A DNA stretch of 64,000 bases, taken from NCBI GenBank assembly GCA_905213155.1, contig CAJMHI010000001.1, positions 1 to 64,000 on the forward strand, given 5' to 3'. This document shows, piece by piece, positions 25,375-32,928 of the stretch. Position numbers and translations under genes: made by a program. Positions within the stretch are counted from its first letter, which is position 1. Each line of letters begins with the position of its first letter. The DNA is from an uncultured Acidaminococcus sp. Its GTDB lineage: Bacteria > Bacillota > Negativicutes > Acidaminococcales > Acidaminococcaceae. Under the pieces are notes generated by a model, which did no database searches, was not told the DNA's origin, and saw only the letters and a program-made list of their open reading frames with translations.

Positions 25375-26239
25375 AAAAAGAAATACGTTACTTTGCATCT
25401 GTCTGACCTTGCTTTTGTCCCTGTCCCTGGGCTTCTGTGAGGCGGCAACTTCGGTAAGTCCGTCTAAAAAGCCTGACACTGTAAAAAAAGCAGCGACTAC
25501 GCAAATAAAACGCCCACCTAAGGTGATTGGGATCCAGGGAGAACCGCTACAGCTGCCGCCGCCATATAATTCCGGTAATACGGCAGGACTGCGGAACGAT
25601 GATAAAATTATCAAAGATCCCAATCTGAAACTCCTTGCGGACCGGCTTATGACGACGGCTACCATCTGGGAGATTCCGGAAAACTACCAGCAGGAACCCA
25701 TTGCGGGTCAAGGGGAAGTCTCCCGGGAACAAGCCGCTACATTTCTCAAACGGTACAATTCCAAATTGCCTATCAAAGCAACGCCGGAAGAAATGGTGGA
25801 ATGGTATTATGAAGAAGCAGGACGGGAAGGCCTGCGCTGGGATGTGGCGTTCTGTCAGGCGTTAGTAGAAACTGGCTTTTTCCACTTTGGCGGCACGGTA
25901 GTCCCGGAACAGAATAATTTCTGCGGGCTGGGGACCACCAGTGCAACGGTGCAAGGTGCACGGTTTGCCACGCCCCAGGAAGGGGTACGGGCCCATGTGC
26001 AGCATTTACTGGCTTATACCATGCCACGGGCACCTCATACGCCCATCATCGATCCCCGGTATCAGCTGGTGCACAACCAAAAAGCATTGGATAACAGCTA
26101 TTTTACCCGCTGGTCCCAGCTTAATGGAAAATGGGCCATGGGCAGTTACTACGCAGAAAAAATTTTAAATCTTCACGAACAAATGAAAAAAGGAATTGCC
26201 ATTAGCGGCTATCCCTGGAAAGAAGACAAAACAAAATGA
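25349..26239 (+). CDS. Exported glucosaminidase-domain peptidoglycan hydrolase
   Basis: 296-residue protein with an N-terminal signal or anchor (basic LRNRKRNT, then LLCICLTLLLSLSLGFCEA), a low-complexity Lys/Pro-rich linker (residues 35-75) and a C-terminal glucosaminidase-type lysozyme domain (residues about 140-290). The probable catalytic glutamate is in CQALVETGFFHFGG, followed by NNFCGLGTT and FATPQEGVRAHVQHLLAYT. It would cut glycan strands in the periplasm. ATG 25349 overlaps the symporter by 26 nt; TTG 25364 is an alternative. Its stop overlaps the start of trmL. Confidence 0.88.
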   Translation: MTNPILRNRKRNTLLCICLTLLLSLSLGFCEAATSVSPSKKPDTVKKAATTQIKRPPKVIGIQGEPLQLPPPYNSGNTAGLRNDDKIIKDPNLKLLADRLMTTATIWEIPENYQQEPIAGQGEVSREQAATFLKRYNSKLPIKATPEEMVEWYYEEAGREGLRWDVAFCQALVETGFFHFGGTVVPEQNNFCGLGTTSATVQGARFATPQEGVRAHVQHLLAYTMPRAPHTPIIDPRYQLVHNQKALDNSYFTRWSQLNGKWAMGSYYAEKILNLHEQMKKGIAISGYPWKEDKTK

Positions 26240-26706
26240 TGCATGTGGTATTGGTGGAGCCGGAGATTCCCGGCAACACCGGAAATATTGCCCGGTTGTG
26301 TGCGGCTACTGGTGCTTGTCTGCACCTGGTGCGGCCCTTGGGATTTTCGGTGGACGATAAATACCTGCGGCGGGCAGGGCTGGATTACTGGCATTTGGTG
26401 AATGTGCAGTATTACGATCATGTGGAAGAAGTGCTGGCCGCCTATCCCCATAGCGCTAAATTCCTTCTTACCACCCATGCCCATCAGTCCTATACCAAGG
26501 TGCACTACCCGGAAGACAGCCTGCTTATCTTTGGAAAAGAAAGCGCAGGCCTGGCCCCGGAATTTCGGAAAAAATATCAAAACGACTGTGTGCGCATTCC
26601 CATGGTGCCGGAAGCCCGCAGCCTCAATCTGGCCAATTCTGTAGCTGTAGTGCTGTATGAAGCCTTGCGGCAGAATGATTTTGACTTGGCGCCAGGATCG
26701 ATTTAA
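26236..26706 (+). CDS. trmL: tRNA (cytidine(34)-2'-O)-methyltransferase TrmL
   Basis: 156-residue SPOUT-class methyltransferase that modifies the wobble base of tRNA-Leu. It has the family N-terminus VLVEPEIPGNTGNIARLCAATG and the knotted SAM-binding end LLIFGKESAGL ... RIPMVPEARSLNLANSVAVVLYEALRQ. Length matches the minimal family fold. Start overlaps the preceding stop by 4 nt. Confidence 0.93.
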   Translation: MMHVVLVEPEIPGNTGNIARLCAATGACLHLVRPLGFSVDDKYLRRAGLDYWHLVNVQYYDHVEEVLAAYPHSAKFLLTTHAHQSYTKVHYPEDSLLIFGKESAGLAPEFRKKYQNDCVRIPMVPEARSLNLANSVAVVLYEALRQNDFDLAPGSI

Positions 26707-26720
26707 ACGGAGGGAATGCT

Positions 26721-27083
26721 ATGATTTGCATTAAGGAATTTGAATTTGATGCAGCACACTATCTGCCGAATTACCACGGCAAATGCGAACGGCTCCATGG
26801 CCATACCTATAAACTGGTGGTAAAAGTAGAAGGAACACCGGATAAGGAAGGCATGGTTTTGGATTTTGTGCAGTTTAAAAAGACGGTAAATGAACTGGTG
26901 GTTGACCAGCTGGATCACCATCTGATCAACGATATCCTGCCACAGCCGTCCGCAGAAAATATTGCGGTCTGGGTATGGCAGCAGCTGAAAAAGCCCCTGA
27001 CAGGCGAAAATTATGCCCTCTATGAGGTGGAAGTCTGGGAGACCAAGACCAGCGGCATTGTATACAGGGGGGAAGCATGTTAA
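26721..27083 (+). CDS. queD: 6-carboxytetrahydropterin synthase / PTPS-family enzyme with CExxHGH motif
   Basis: 120-residue PTPS-family enzyme. Zinc ligands are His13 (DAAHYL), His26 and His28. The active-site motif is CERLHGH (Cys22, Glu23). Typical QueD (PTPS-I) has Cys-x3-HGH, PTPS-III enzymes have the glutamate, and proteins with both (CExxHGH) have been described as dual queuosine/folate enzymes (PTPS-I/III). Here the gene overlaps folE2 and precedes folP-folK, and no folB is present, so a folate bypass role is a real possibility. The start has GGAGGG upstream. Confidence 0.92.
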   Translation: MICIKEFEFDAAHYLPNYHGKCERLHGHTYKLVVKVEGTPDKEGMVLDFVQFKKTVNELVVDQLDHHLINDILPQPSAENIAVWVWQQLKKPLTGENYALYEVEVWETKTSGIVYRGEAC

Positions 27084-27847
27084 AAGATGTGCAGGCGCAA
27101 CAGGATGAGCGGAATATTCCCTTAAAGCACGTAGGCATTGCCCATCTGCGCTGGCCTATTACACTGGCCCAGCGGGACGGCGGCGTGCAGCATACCGTGG
27201 CAGAAGTGCGGATGGCGGTGGATTTACCCAAGGAACAACGAGGTACCCATATGAGCCGTTTTGTGGAATGTTTGCAGCAGGTAGGCCCCATTCGTCCCCA
27301 CGATTTAGAAAAAGTGCTGGACGGGTTAAAAGCGCATCTGGAAGCCCAATCGGCTCTTTTAGAATTTACCTGTCCGTATTTTATCACGAAAAAAGCACCG
27401 GTATCCGGGAAAGAAAGCTACCTGGATGTGAACTGCCGCTACCGGGCGGAAAAAGGCAAAACCTTTTCCCTGGAAATGGAAGTGGATGTCCCGGTTCATA
27501 CCCTATGCCCCTGCTCCAAGGAAATCAGCCGTTACGGGGCGCATAACCAGCGTGCCTGGGCCAAAATGACCATTCATTCTAAGGGACAACCGGTATGGAT
27601 TGAGGAACTGGTGGAGAAAGCAGAAAAAGGCGCTTCTACGCCTCTGTATTCTCTGTTAAAACGGCCGGATGAAAAGTTTGTCACGGAAATGGCCTATGAA
27701 AATCCCCGTTTTGTGGAGGACGCCGCCAGGGAAATTGCTTTGCAACTTAATGCAGATCCCCGGATACAGTGGTACAATGTAACCGTGGAAAGCGAAGAGA
27801 GTATTCATAACCATAATGCCTTTGCCAGTGTAGAAAAGGAGGGCTAA
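27077..27847 (+). CDS. folE2: GTP cyclohydrolase FolE2 (type IB)
   Basis: 256-residue metal-dependent, zinc-independent GTP cyclohydrolase, which makes dihydroneopterin triphosphate from GTP, the shared precursor of folate and queuosine. The conserved segment VPVHTLCPCSKEISRYGAHNQRA carries the catalytic cysteine. Start ATG 27077 follows GGGGGGAA and overlaps queD by 7 nt. It feeds both the QueD enzyme upstream and the folP-folK genes downstream. Confidence 0.95.
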   Translation: MLKDVQAQQDERNIPLKHVGIAHLRWPITLAQRDGGVQHTVAEVRMAVDLPKEQRGTHMSRFVECLQQVGPIRPHDLEKVLDGLKAHLEAQSALLEFTCPYFITKKAPVSGKESYLDVNCRYRAEKGKTFSLEMEVDVPVHTLCPCSKEISRYGAHNQRAWAKMTIHSKGQPVWIEELVEKAEKGASTPLYSLLKRPDEKFVTEMAYENPRFVEDAAREIALQLNADPRIQWYNVTVESEESIHNHNAFASVEKEG

Positions 27848-27848
27848 C

Positions 27849-29039
27849 ATGTATCTTGTGATCCCACCCCAACGGGTGAAACAGCAATTGGAACAGATGG
27901 ATGTGCATCCTGTGGGTGTGGATCTCATGGCACCAAAAGCAGAAGTCCTGCCCCTTAAAATCCTGGGGGTAAAGAGTCCTGCGGCTAACATTATCAAACA
28001 GGAAATGCTGTCTTTGGGCGGAGAGTGCGCTACGGCAAAAGGGGCCATTACCTGTTCCATCGACAGCGGCCATATTCTCCTTTTTGGCACGCGGGCGCAG
28101 TATGCCCGTCTGGCAAAAAAATTACAGTCCATGGCGAATTGGTTTGGACTGGGAGACGTGATTGCAGACCTGCAAAACTATTTAAAAGCGCAGCCACTTA
28201 CAACCGTGTTGGCAGATGGCCGTGTGCTCACTTATGAAAAGATGCGTGTCATGGGAATTTTGAATGCCACGCCGGATTCCTTTTTCGCCGGCAGCCGGGT
28301 GCAAAATGACAGTGCCCTGCTTAAAAAAGCGGAAACCATGCTCCAGGATGGAGCGGATATTCTGGATATAGGCGGGGAATCCACCCGTCCTGGCAGCGAT
28401 CCGGTTTCCCCGGAAGAAGAAGTGCGCCGCGTGGTGAATGCAGTTCGCCAGATACGGCAGCATTTCCCAAAGAGTGTTATATCTGTGGATACCTATCATG
28501 CCCGTACGGCCGAAGCGGCCCTGACAAGCGGCGCTGATATCATTAACTATATCACAGCGGGGGAAGGGGACCCGAAAATGCTGGCGGTAGCAGCTGCGTT
28601 TCATGCACCGGTAATCTTGATGCATATGCGGGGAACGCCGCAAACTATGACCAATCCTGAAAATCAGGTCTACAAAAACGTAGCAGAAGATGTGACGATC
28701 TATCTGTTAGAGCGGGCCAGGGAATTTATCCAAAAAGGCTTCACAAAGCAGCAACTCATTCTCGATCCGGGGCTTGGCTTTGCCAAAAACAAAGAGCAAA
28801 ATCTGGCGCTGTGCCGGGATCTTCCGCTGATGACGGCCCATGGGATGCCCGTCTTGCTGGCCGGATCCCGCAAGGGATTTATCGGCAAAGTCCTGGGCGA
28901 TCTGCCTGCGGAAGAACGTTTGGAAGGCACTATGGCCCTTTCTGCGGCGGCCTTTTATGGAGGCGCGCAGCTGGTACGAGTGCACGACGTGAAAGAAAAT
29001 GTTCGTCTCCTTCGGATGCTGGAGGCCATCGGAAAATGA
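27849..29039 (+). CDS. folP: Dihydropteroate synthase with N-terminal extension
   Basis: Joins dihydropterin pyrophosphate to p-aminobenzoate. The catalytic barrel starts near residue 130 (RVMGILNATPDSFF), then GADILDIGGESTRPGSDPVSPEEE, SVDTYHARTAEAAL, ILDPGLGFAKN and GSRKGFIG. The first 125 residues are an additional domain seen in some clostridial and Negativicute DHPS proteins, of unknown use. At 396 residues it is longer than the usual 270-280. The gene begins 1 nt after folE2 and overlaps folK. Confidence 0.95.
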   Translation: MYLVIPPQRVKQQLEQMDVHPVGVDLMAPKAEVLPLKILGVKSPAANIIKQEMLSLGGECATAKGAITCSIDSGHILLFGTRAQYARLAKKLQSMANWFGLGDVIADLQNYLKAQPLTTVLADGRVLTYEKMRVMGILNATPDSFFAGSRVQNDSALLKKAETMLQDGADILDIGGESTRPGSDPVSPEEEVRRVVNAVRQIRQHFPKSVISVDTYHARTAEAALTSGADIINYITAGEGDPKMLAVAAAFHAPVILMHMRGTPQTMTNPENQVYKNVAEDVTIYLLERAREFIQKGFTKQQLILDPGLGFAKNKEQNLALCRDLPLMTAHGMPVLLAGSRKGFIGKVLGDLPAEERLEGTMALSAAAFYGGAQLVRVHDVKENVRLLRMLEAIGK

Positions 29040-29512
29040 CAGTAGGCTATGTAGCTTTAGGGAGCAATCTGGGAGATAAGGAACAAAATCTTCGCCGTGC
29101 CCTGCGGCTGATGGAAACTGCAGGCATCCGGGTGCAAAAAGTATCCCCGTTTTATACTACGGCACCTTATGGTGTCACCGACCAGCCGGAGTTTTTAAAT
29201 GCGGCCGCAGAAGTGATGTGGAATGGGGATGCAGAAGGGCTCTTGCATTTACTGCTGGGGATTGAGCAGCAAATGGGGAGAAAGCGGCTGCGGCACTGGG
29301 GCGAGCGCAATATTGATTTGGATCTCTTATTCCTGGGGGATCAGGTACTTAAAACAAAGGATTTGGTGCTGCCGCATCCGGATTTGGAAAACCGTAGCTT
29401 CGTCCTGCAGCCGTTAAATGATATTGCCCCACTTTTTGTGCATCCGGTGCTACATCGGACCATCGGGGCGCTGTGGCTGGCGCTCCAGCAAAAAAATAAA
29501 ACAGAGGAATGA
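29036..29512 (+). CDS. folK: 2-amino-4-hydroxy-6-hydroxymethyldihydropteridine diphosphokinase
   Basis: 158-residue HPPK, pyrophosphorylates hydroxymethyldihydropterin just before the FolP step. Signatures: YVALGSNLGDKEQNL at the N-terminus and RHWGERNIDLDLLFLGD with the metal-binding aspartates, then LPHPDLENRSFVLQPL. ATG 29036 overlaps the folP stop (ATGA). The frame is open further upstream inside folP but that is not used. Confidence 0.96.
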   Translation: MTVGYVALGSNLGDKEQNLRRALRLMETAGIRVQKVSPFYTTAPYGVTDQPEFLNAAAEVMWNGDAEGLLHLLLGIEQQMGRKRLRHWGERNIDLDLLFLGDQVLKTKDLVLPHPDLENRSFVLQPLNDIAPLFVHPVLHRTIGALWLALQQKNKTEE

Positions 29513-29519
29513 CCGGAAA

Positions 29520-30248
29520 ATGCTGAAAGAGCGAATCAAAACCGGGCTTGGGCTGACGCTGCTCTATGCCCTTGTATTTTGCTTGTCCCGTTTCCATGAA
29601 GTGGTGCCCCACATGAGTGGCTTGCGCCTCACAGGTATATTGACTATGCCCTACGGGCTTTTATTTGGACGTACAGGGGCTTTGTCCGCAGCTTTTGGGG
29701 CAGCGCTCGGCATGTTTGTCCTTAAGGGGAATCCACAACTCATTCCCGTGGAGTGTTTGGCGGCCTTGCTGTCCTGTTATCTGCCGTTTCGCATTTGGCA
29801 GGGGATGAAAAGCAACCGGGAGCCCCATCTGTATGTGGAAGATGTGCGGACGGGCACTATGTTTTTGATTTTGGGCCTTGTGGGGGCGATTCCGCTAGCC
29901 GTACTGCCCGCTGTGGGAGGAGACTTGTACCATATTGTCCCCTTTTCTGCCTCCTACTTGCCGATGTTATTGGGAGCGCTTATTTGTACCATTTTAGGCG
30001 GCTTGTTGCTTTATAACAAAGTTGCTGTGTTTATGCTGGAAGGGCCGGGCGAGGCACTCTACAATAAAATTCAGGATACCAAGACTACCACCCGCAGAAT
30101 GGCTGTGGCCATGCTCCAGATTACCCTCATGGGTGGCATGGTGGGGAGCGGACTGGCGCTTCTTTTTCCCCATGAATTTGATTTGACGGTAGTAGAATAT
30201 GTGATGGGCGTATATTCCATTATCCTTGTTATTATGACGGCAATATAA
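29520..30248 (+). CDS. Polytopic membrane protein of unknown function
   Basis: 242 residues with about seven hydrophobic segments and few charged loops. The first half (GILTMPYGLLFGRTGALSAAFGAALGMFVL) resembles substrate-component or sensor membrane modules in general character, but I do not recognise a family. There is a charged cytoplasmic loop (NKIQDTKTTTRRMAVAML) before the last two helices. ATG 29520 follows AGAGGA. It sits between folK and a glycosyltransferase in one transcript, so a role in envelope synthesis is only a guess. Confidence 0.7.
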   Translation: MLKERIKTGLGLTLLYALVFCLSRFHEVVPHMSGLRLTGILTMPYGLLFGRTGALSAAFGAALGMFVLKGNPQLIPVECLAALLSCYLPFRIWQGMKSNREPHLYVEDVRTGTMFLILGLVGAIPLAVLPAVGGDLYHIVPFSASYLPMLLGALICTILGGLLLYNKVAVFMLEGPGEALYNKIQDTKTTTRRMAVAMLQITLMGGMVGSGLALLFPHEFDLTVVEYVMGVYSIILVIMTAI

Positions 30249-30259
30249 GGCGGTGTTCC

Positions 30260-31477
30260 ATGTATGAACTGACGCTGGTCATCCAGGTGATGTTGTTTAG
30301 TACCTTTGCCTGGGCAGCTTGTACCATCTTGCGCGGCATGAGACGAGGCAGGATAGAAAAAAGTGCAACGGGAGATCCGAGCCGGTTTGCTATTATTGTT
30401 TGTGCCCACAACGAGGCGCAGGTAGTGGGAAAGCTGCTGCAAAGCCTGGAGAACCAGCGCTATGACCGGAACCTGTTCCATGTGTTTTTAGTAGCGGACC
30501 ATTGTGGGGACCAAACGGCAGCAATAGGGGAGCGGTTTTCCAAGGTTACCGTATGGCGCAGGAATGAGGGCCCACGCACAGGCAAAGGGGCTGTTTTGCG
30601 CTGGGGGATTTCCCGCCTTGTAGCCCAGTACGGGAACCGTTTTTCCCATTTGATCATTTTTGATGCGGATAATGTTGCAAGCCCCGACTTTTTGACATGG
30701 ATGGATAAAAGCTTCCGCCAAGGGGAAACTTTGGTAATGGGCAATCGCCGGCCCCTCAATCCCTATGATACGCTGCTTACACGCTGGTACAGTCTGTACT
30801 GGATTTGCGTGGATGTGTTCTTATGCCAGCCCAATGCAAACCTGGGACGGCCTGCAATTATTTCCGGCACAGGGTTTGGCTTTTCCTTAGACCTTTTGGA
30901 TCATGGGCAGTGGCCCACCCAGACTATGGTGGAAGACATGGAATTTTCCATGCAGCAGAATTTCAAAGGGATTTTTGCTACCTATCAGGAAAAAGCCCTG
31001 TTTTATGATGAACAGCCGGAGAATCTTTCCACCCTTGTCCGGCAGTTCCGGCGTTGGTTCACAGGGCATTTCCAAATTGCCCGCATTTATTGGAAACCGT
31101 GGATTCGTCATTTCCTCCATACGCCTGATGCCCGGCTGATTGATAATTTTGTACCCACCCTTTTATGTGTTACCTTTGGATTTTACCTGCTCATCAGTGT
31201 CGGCTGGGTATTGTATAATGCCATAAGTGGACAGGCGCTTTTTCATTTGAAGGATATCCTGTGGTGGGGCATGCTGTATCTCTTGAGCCTGGGCATTGCC
31301 TCCTGGGCTACGCAGCTGGGACATCTATCGTTTAAAAAGATGTGGCCGGGCATTGCCACCGGAGGATTGTATTGCATTTTATTATCCCTTATTGCGGTCT
31401 ATTCCCTCTTTTTCCCGCAGCGGCAATGGGTGCCCATTGCCCATACCTACAATGGCCTGCCGGACAATTTGAAATGA
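30260..31477 (+). CDS. Family 2 glycosyltransferase, membrane-bound
   Basis: 405-residue inverting glycosyltransferase. An N-terminal membrane helix precedes the GT2 domain: AIIVCAHNEAQVVGKLLQSL, the DxD-like HLIIFDADNVASPDFL, the TMVEDMEF catalytic-base region and RQFRRW (the Q/RxxRW motif of processive enzymes). Two to four membrane helices follow. Likely makes or extends a surface polysaccharide; the sugar is unknown. Starts 11 nt after the previous gene. Confidence 0.92.
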   Translation: MYELTLVIQVMLFSTFAWAACTILRGMRRGRIEKSATGDPSRFAIIVCAHNEAQVVGKLLQSLENQRYDRNLFHVFLVADHCGDQTAAIGERFSKVTVWRRNEGPRTGKGAVLRWGISRLVAQYGNRFSHLIIFDADNVASPDFLTWMDKSFRQGETLVMGNRRPLNPYDTLLTRWYSLYWICVDVFLCQPNANLGRPAIISGTGFGFSLDLLDHGQWPTQTMVEDMEFSMQQNFKGIFATYQEKALFYDEQPENLSTLVRQFRRWFTGHFQIARIYWKPWIRHFLHTPDARLIDNFVPTLLCVTFGFYLLISVGWVLYNAISGQALFHLKDILWWGMLYLLSLGIASWATQLGHLSFKKMWPGIATGGLYCILLSLIAVYSLFFPQRQWVPIAHTYNGLPDNLK

Positions 31478-31498
31478 CAGGCCCAATTTTGCTATAAT
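31469..31498 (+). promoter_or_regulatory. Promoter of the small secreted repeat protein
   Basis: TTGAAA (31469-31474) and an extended -10 TGC-TATAAT (31493-31498), 18-bp spacer, overlapping the end of the glycosyltransferase gene. Confidence 0.65.
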
Positions 31499-31527
31499 AA
31501 GAGCAAAAAAGAAGGGAGCGTGGGAAC

Positions 31528-31863
31528 ATGAAAAAACGATGGGGTTGGGGGATTGTTTTTATCTGCCTGAGCCTGTTCTTTCTCATGGGTACGGCGCTGG
31601 CATCTTCTGCGATTTCTGATAACGGCACCTTTAAAGGCATTCGACTTGCGGGAAAGGTTCGTGTGGTTGAATTCAACCCCGACATCCGGGTGCAGGTGGT
31701 AACAAGTTTTCCTGACCTGAACGTCAAGGTTGTGGATCATTTTCCCAGTGACATCGGGGAATGGCAGTTTGTGGAATACGGAGAAGACTTTACCATACAA
31801 TTTGTGACAAGCTTTCCCGATATCCGCATCAAATACGTCAGTTCTTTCCCTGGGGTTGCCTAA
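31528..31863 (+). CDS. Small exported beta-repeat protein, candidate 7(1) (septoil) knot fold
   Basis: 111 residues. A Sec signal peptide (basic MKKRWGWG, hydrophobic core, cleavage near TALASS) leaves about 85 residues. These consist of 11-13-residue strand repeats of the form hydrophobic-x-hydrophobic-Val-x-x-Phe-Pro-Asp: KVRVVEFNPDI, RVQVVTSFPDL, NVKVVDHFPSDIG, EWQFVEYGEDF, TIQFVTSFPDI, RIKYVSSFPG. From memory this pattern is that of the small family predicted to form the 7(1) 'septoil' knot. I cannot verify that here. Function is unknown. It has its own promoter and terminator. ATG 31528 follows AGAAGGGAG. Confidence 0.75.
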   Translation: MKKRWGWGIVFICLSLFFLMGTALASSAISDNGTFKGIRLAGKVRVVEFNPDIRVQVVTSFPDLNVKVVDHFPSDIGEWQFVEYGEDFTIQFVTSFPDIRIKYVSSFPGVA

Positions 31864-31876
31864 CTGCAAAAAAAGA

Positions 31877-31907
31877 AGACACAGGCTAAAGCGGTCTGTG
31901 TCTTTTT
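31877..31907. terminator. Terminator between the repeat protein and LysR genes
   Basis: AGACACAG (31877-31884) pairs with CTGTGTCT (31896-31903), followed by T5 on plus and preceded by an A-run that serves the minus strand. Confidence 0.85.
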
Positions 31908-31923
31908 GCTATTATGGCCTTTT

Positions 31924-32793
31924 CTAACTGCTTTGCAAAAATTGGATGAAGCGTTTAGCGGCGCCCTGGCAGTTTTCCCCTTTCAGGGTTGTTAAATACA
32001 TGTGACGGGTAATGCTGTCGCCGGGCAGGGGGAGTCGCTGGATTTGGTAAGTTTCCATAATCACATCAGACCAGGGAATCAGGGCGCACCCAAAGCCGTG
32101 TTCTACCAGGGAAGCAATGGCATCTTCTGTAGGCGCCCGATAACTAAAGGTAAGCGAACTATTGCGGCGGCCAGCCACCTCCTGCAGCATTTCATCCATA
32201 ACGGAATGTTCCTCATAGCCGATGAGTGGCTGCGTCACCAACGTTTCCCAGGTGAGCGTGGATTTAAGTGACGCTGTTTTGGGAGCAATGAATACCAGTG
32301 GTTGGGAGATCAGCGGGACTTGCTCCACGTCTTCATCGCTGCTTTTGGAGCAAAGTAAAAAATCAAATAAGCCATTTTTTAAACGGCGGATCAGTTCGGC
32401 TGTATTGGCTGTTGAAAATTCAAAACGGACATGGCCATTTTCTGGTTTTTGCAGAAAGGCCCGCATTCTTTCGGGAAAATAATGACGCAAAAGCGGTGTA
32501 ATACATCCGAGACGAATCATGGTCTCCCGGTTTTCTGCCAGGCGGCGCATATGGACTTTTGTCTCATCCAGCTCTTTCAGTACTTTTTTAACATGCTCCC
32601 AAAAGGCTTCTCCCTCTGCAGTGAGTTCCATTCGGTGCCCTTTACGGGAAAACAAAGAAATTCCCAGTTCTTTTTCTAGCTTTGCCAGAGAAACGCTCAG
32701 GCTGGGCTGGGAAATAAAGAGCTTTTCGGCTGCCTGTCCCATATTCTTGCAATCCGCCAGGGTGTTGAAATACAAGATTTGATTCAGCGTCAT
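31924..32793 (-). CDS. LysR-family transcriptional regulator
   Basis: 289-residue regulator. The N-terminal winged helix-turn-helix (LNQILYFNTLADCKNMGQAAEKLFISQPSLS, 32790 down to 32698) is followed by a periplasmic-binding-like effector domain. ATG 32793 lies four to five bases after GGAGGG; an upstream ATG at 32805 contains that site and is unlikely. It diverges from an oxidoreductase gene across a region with repeated AAACTATA boxes, so it probably controls itself and the oxidoreductase, perhaps also the carrier gene beyond. Confidence 0.93.
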   Translation of the reverse strand: MTLNQILYFNTLADCKNMGQAAEKLFISQPSLSVSLAKLEKELGISLFSRKGHRMELTAEGEAFWEHVKKVLKELDETKVHMRRLAENRETMIRLGCITPLLRHYFPERMRAFLQKPENGHVRFEFSTANTAELIRRLKNGLFDFLLCSKSSDEDVEQVPLISQPLVFIAPKTASLKSTLTWETLVTQPLIGYEEHSVMDEMLQEVAGRRNSSLTFSYRAPTEDAIASLVEHGFGCALIPWSDVIMETYQIQRLPLPGDSITRHMYLTTLKGENCQGAAKRFIQFLQSS

Positions 32794-32813
32794 AACGCCC
32801 TCCATGAATCAAA

Positions 32814-32887
32814 ATAGTTTAAAACTATAAAAATATAGTTTTTTAATATTTGCTTTATTATACTACGAAAGCTATACTTAAACTATA
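32814..32887. promoter_or_regulatory. LysR operator region and divergent promoters
   Basis: A perfect palindrome ATAGTTTAAACTAT (32814-32827) and further half-sites TATAGTTT (32833-32840) and AAACTATA (32880-32887). The plus promoter is TTGCTT (32849-32854), 17 bp, TATACT (32872-32877). A minus-strand TATAAT lies at 32861 to 32856. The last half-site sits on the predicted plus-strand start. Confidence 0.6.
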
Positions 32888-32928
32888 AGAAAAGTATGGA
32901 AATATCCATAACGGAGGAGGAAACTATC

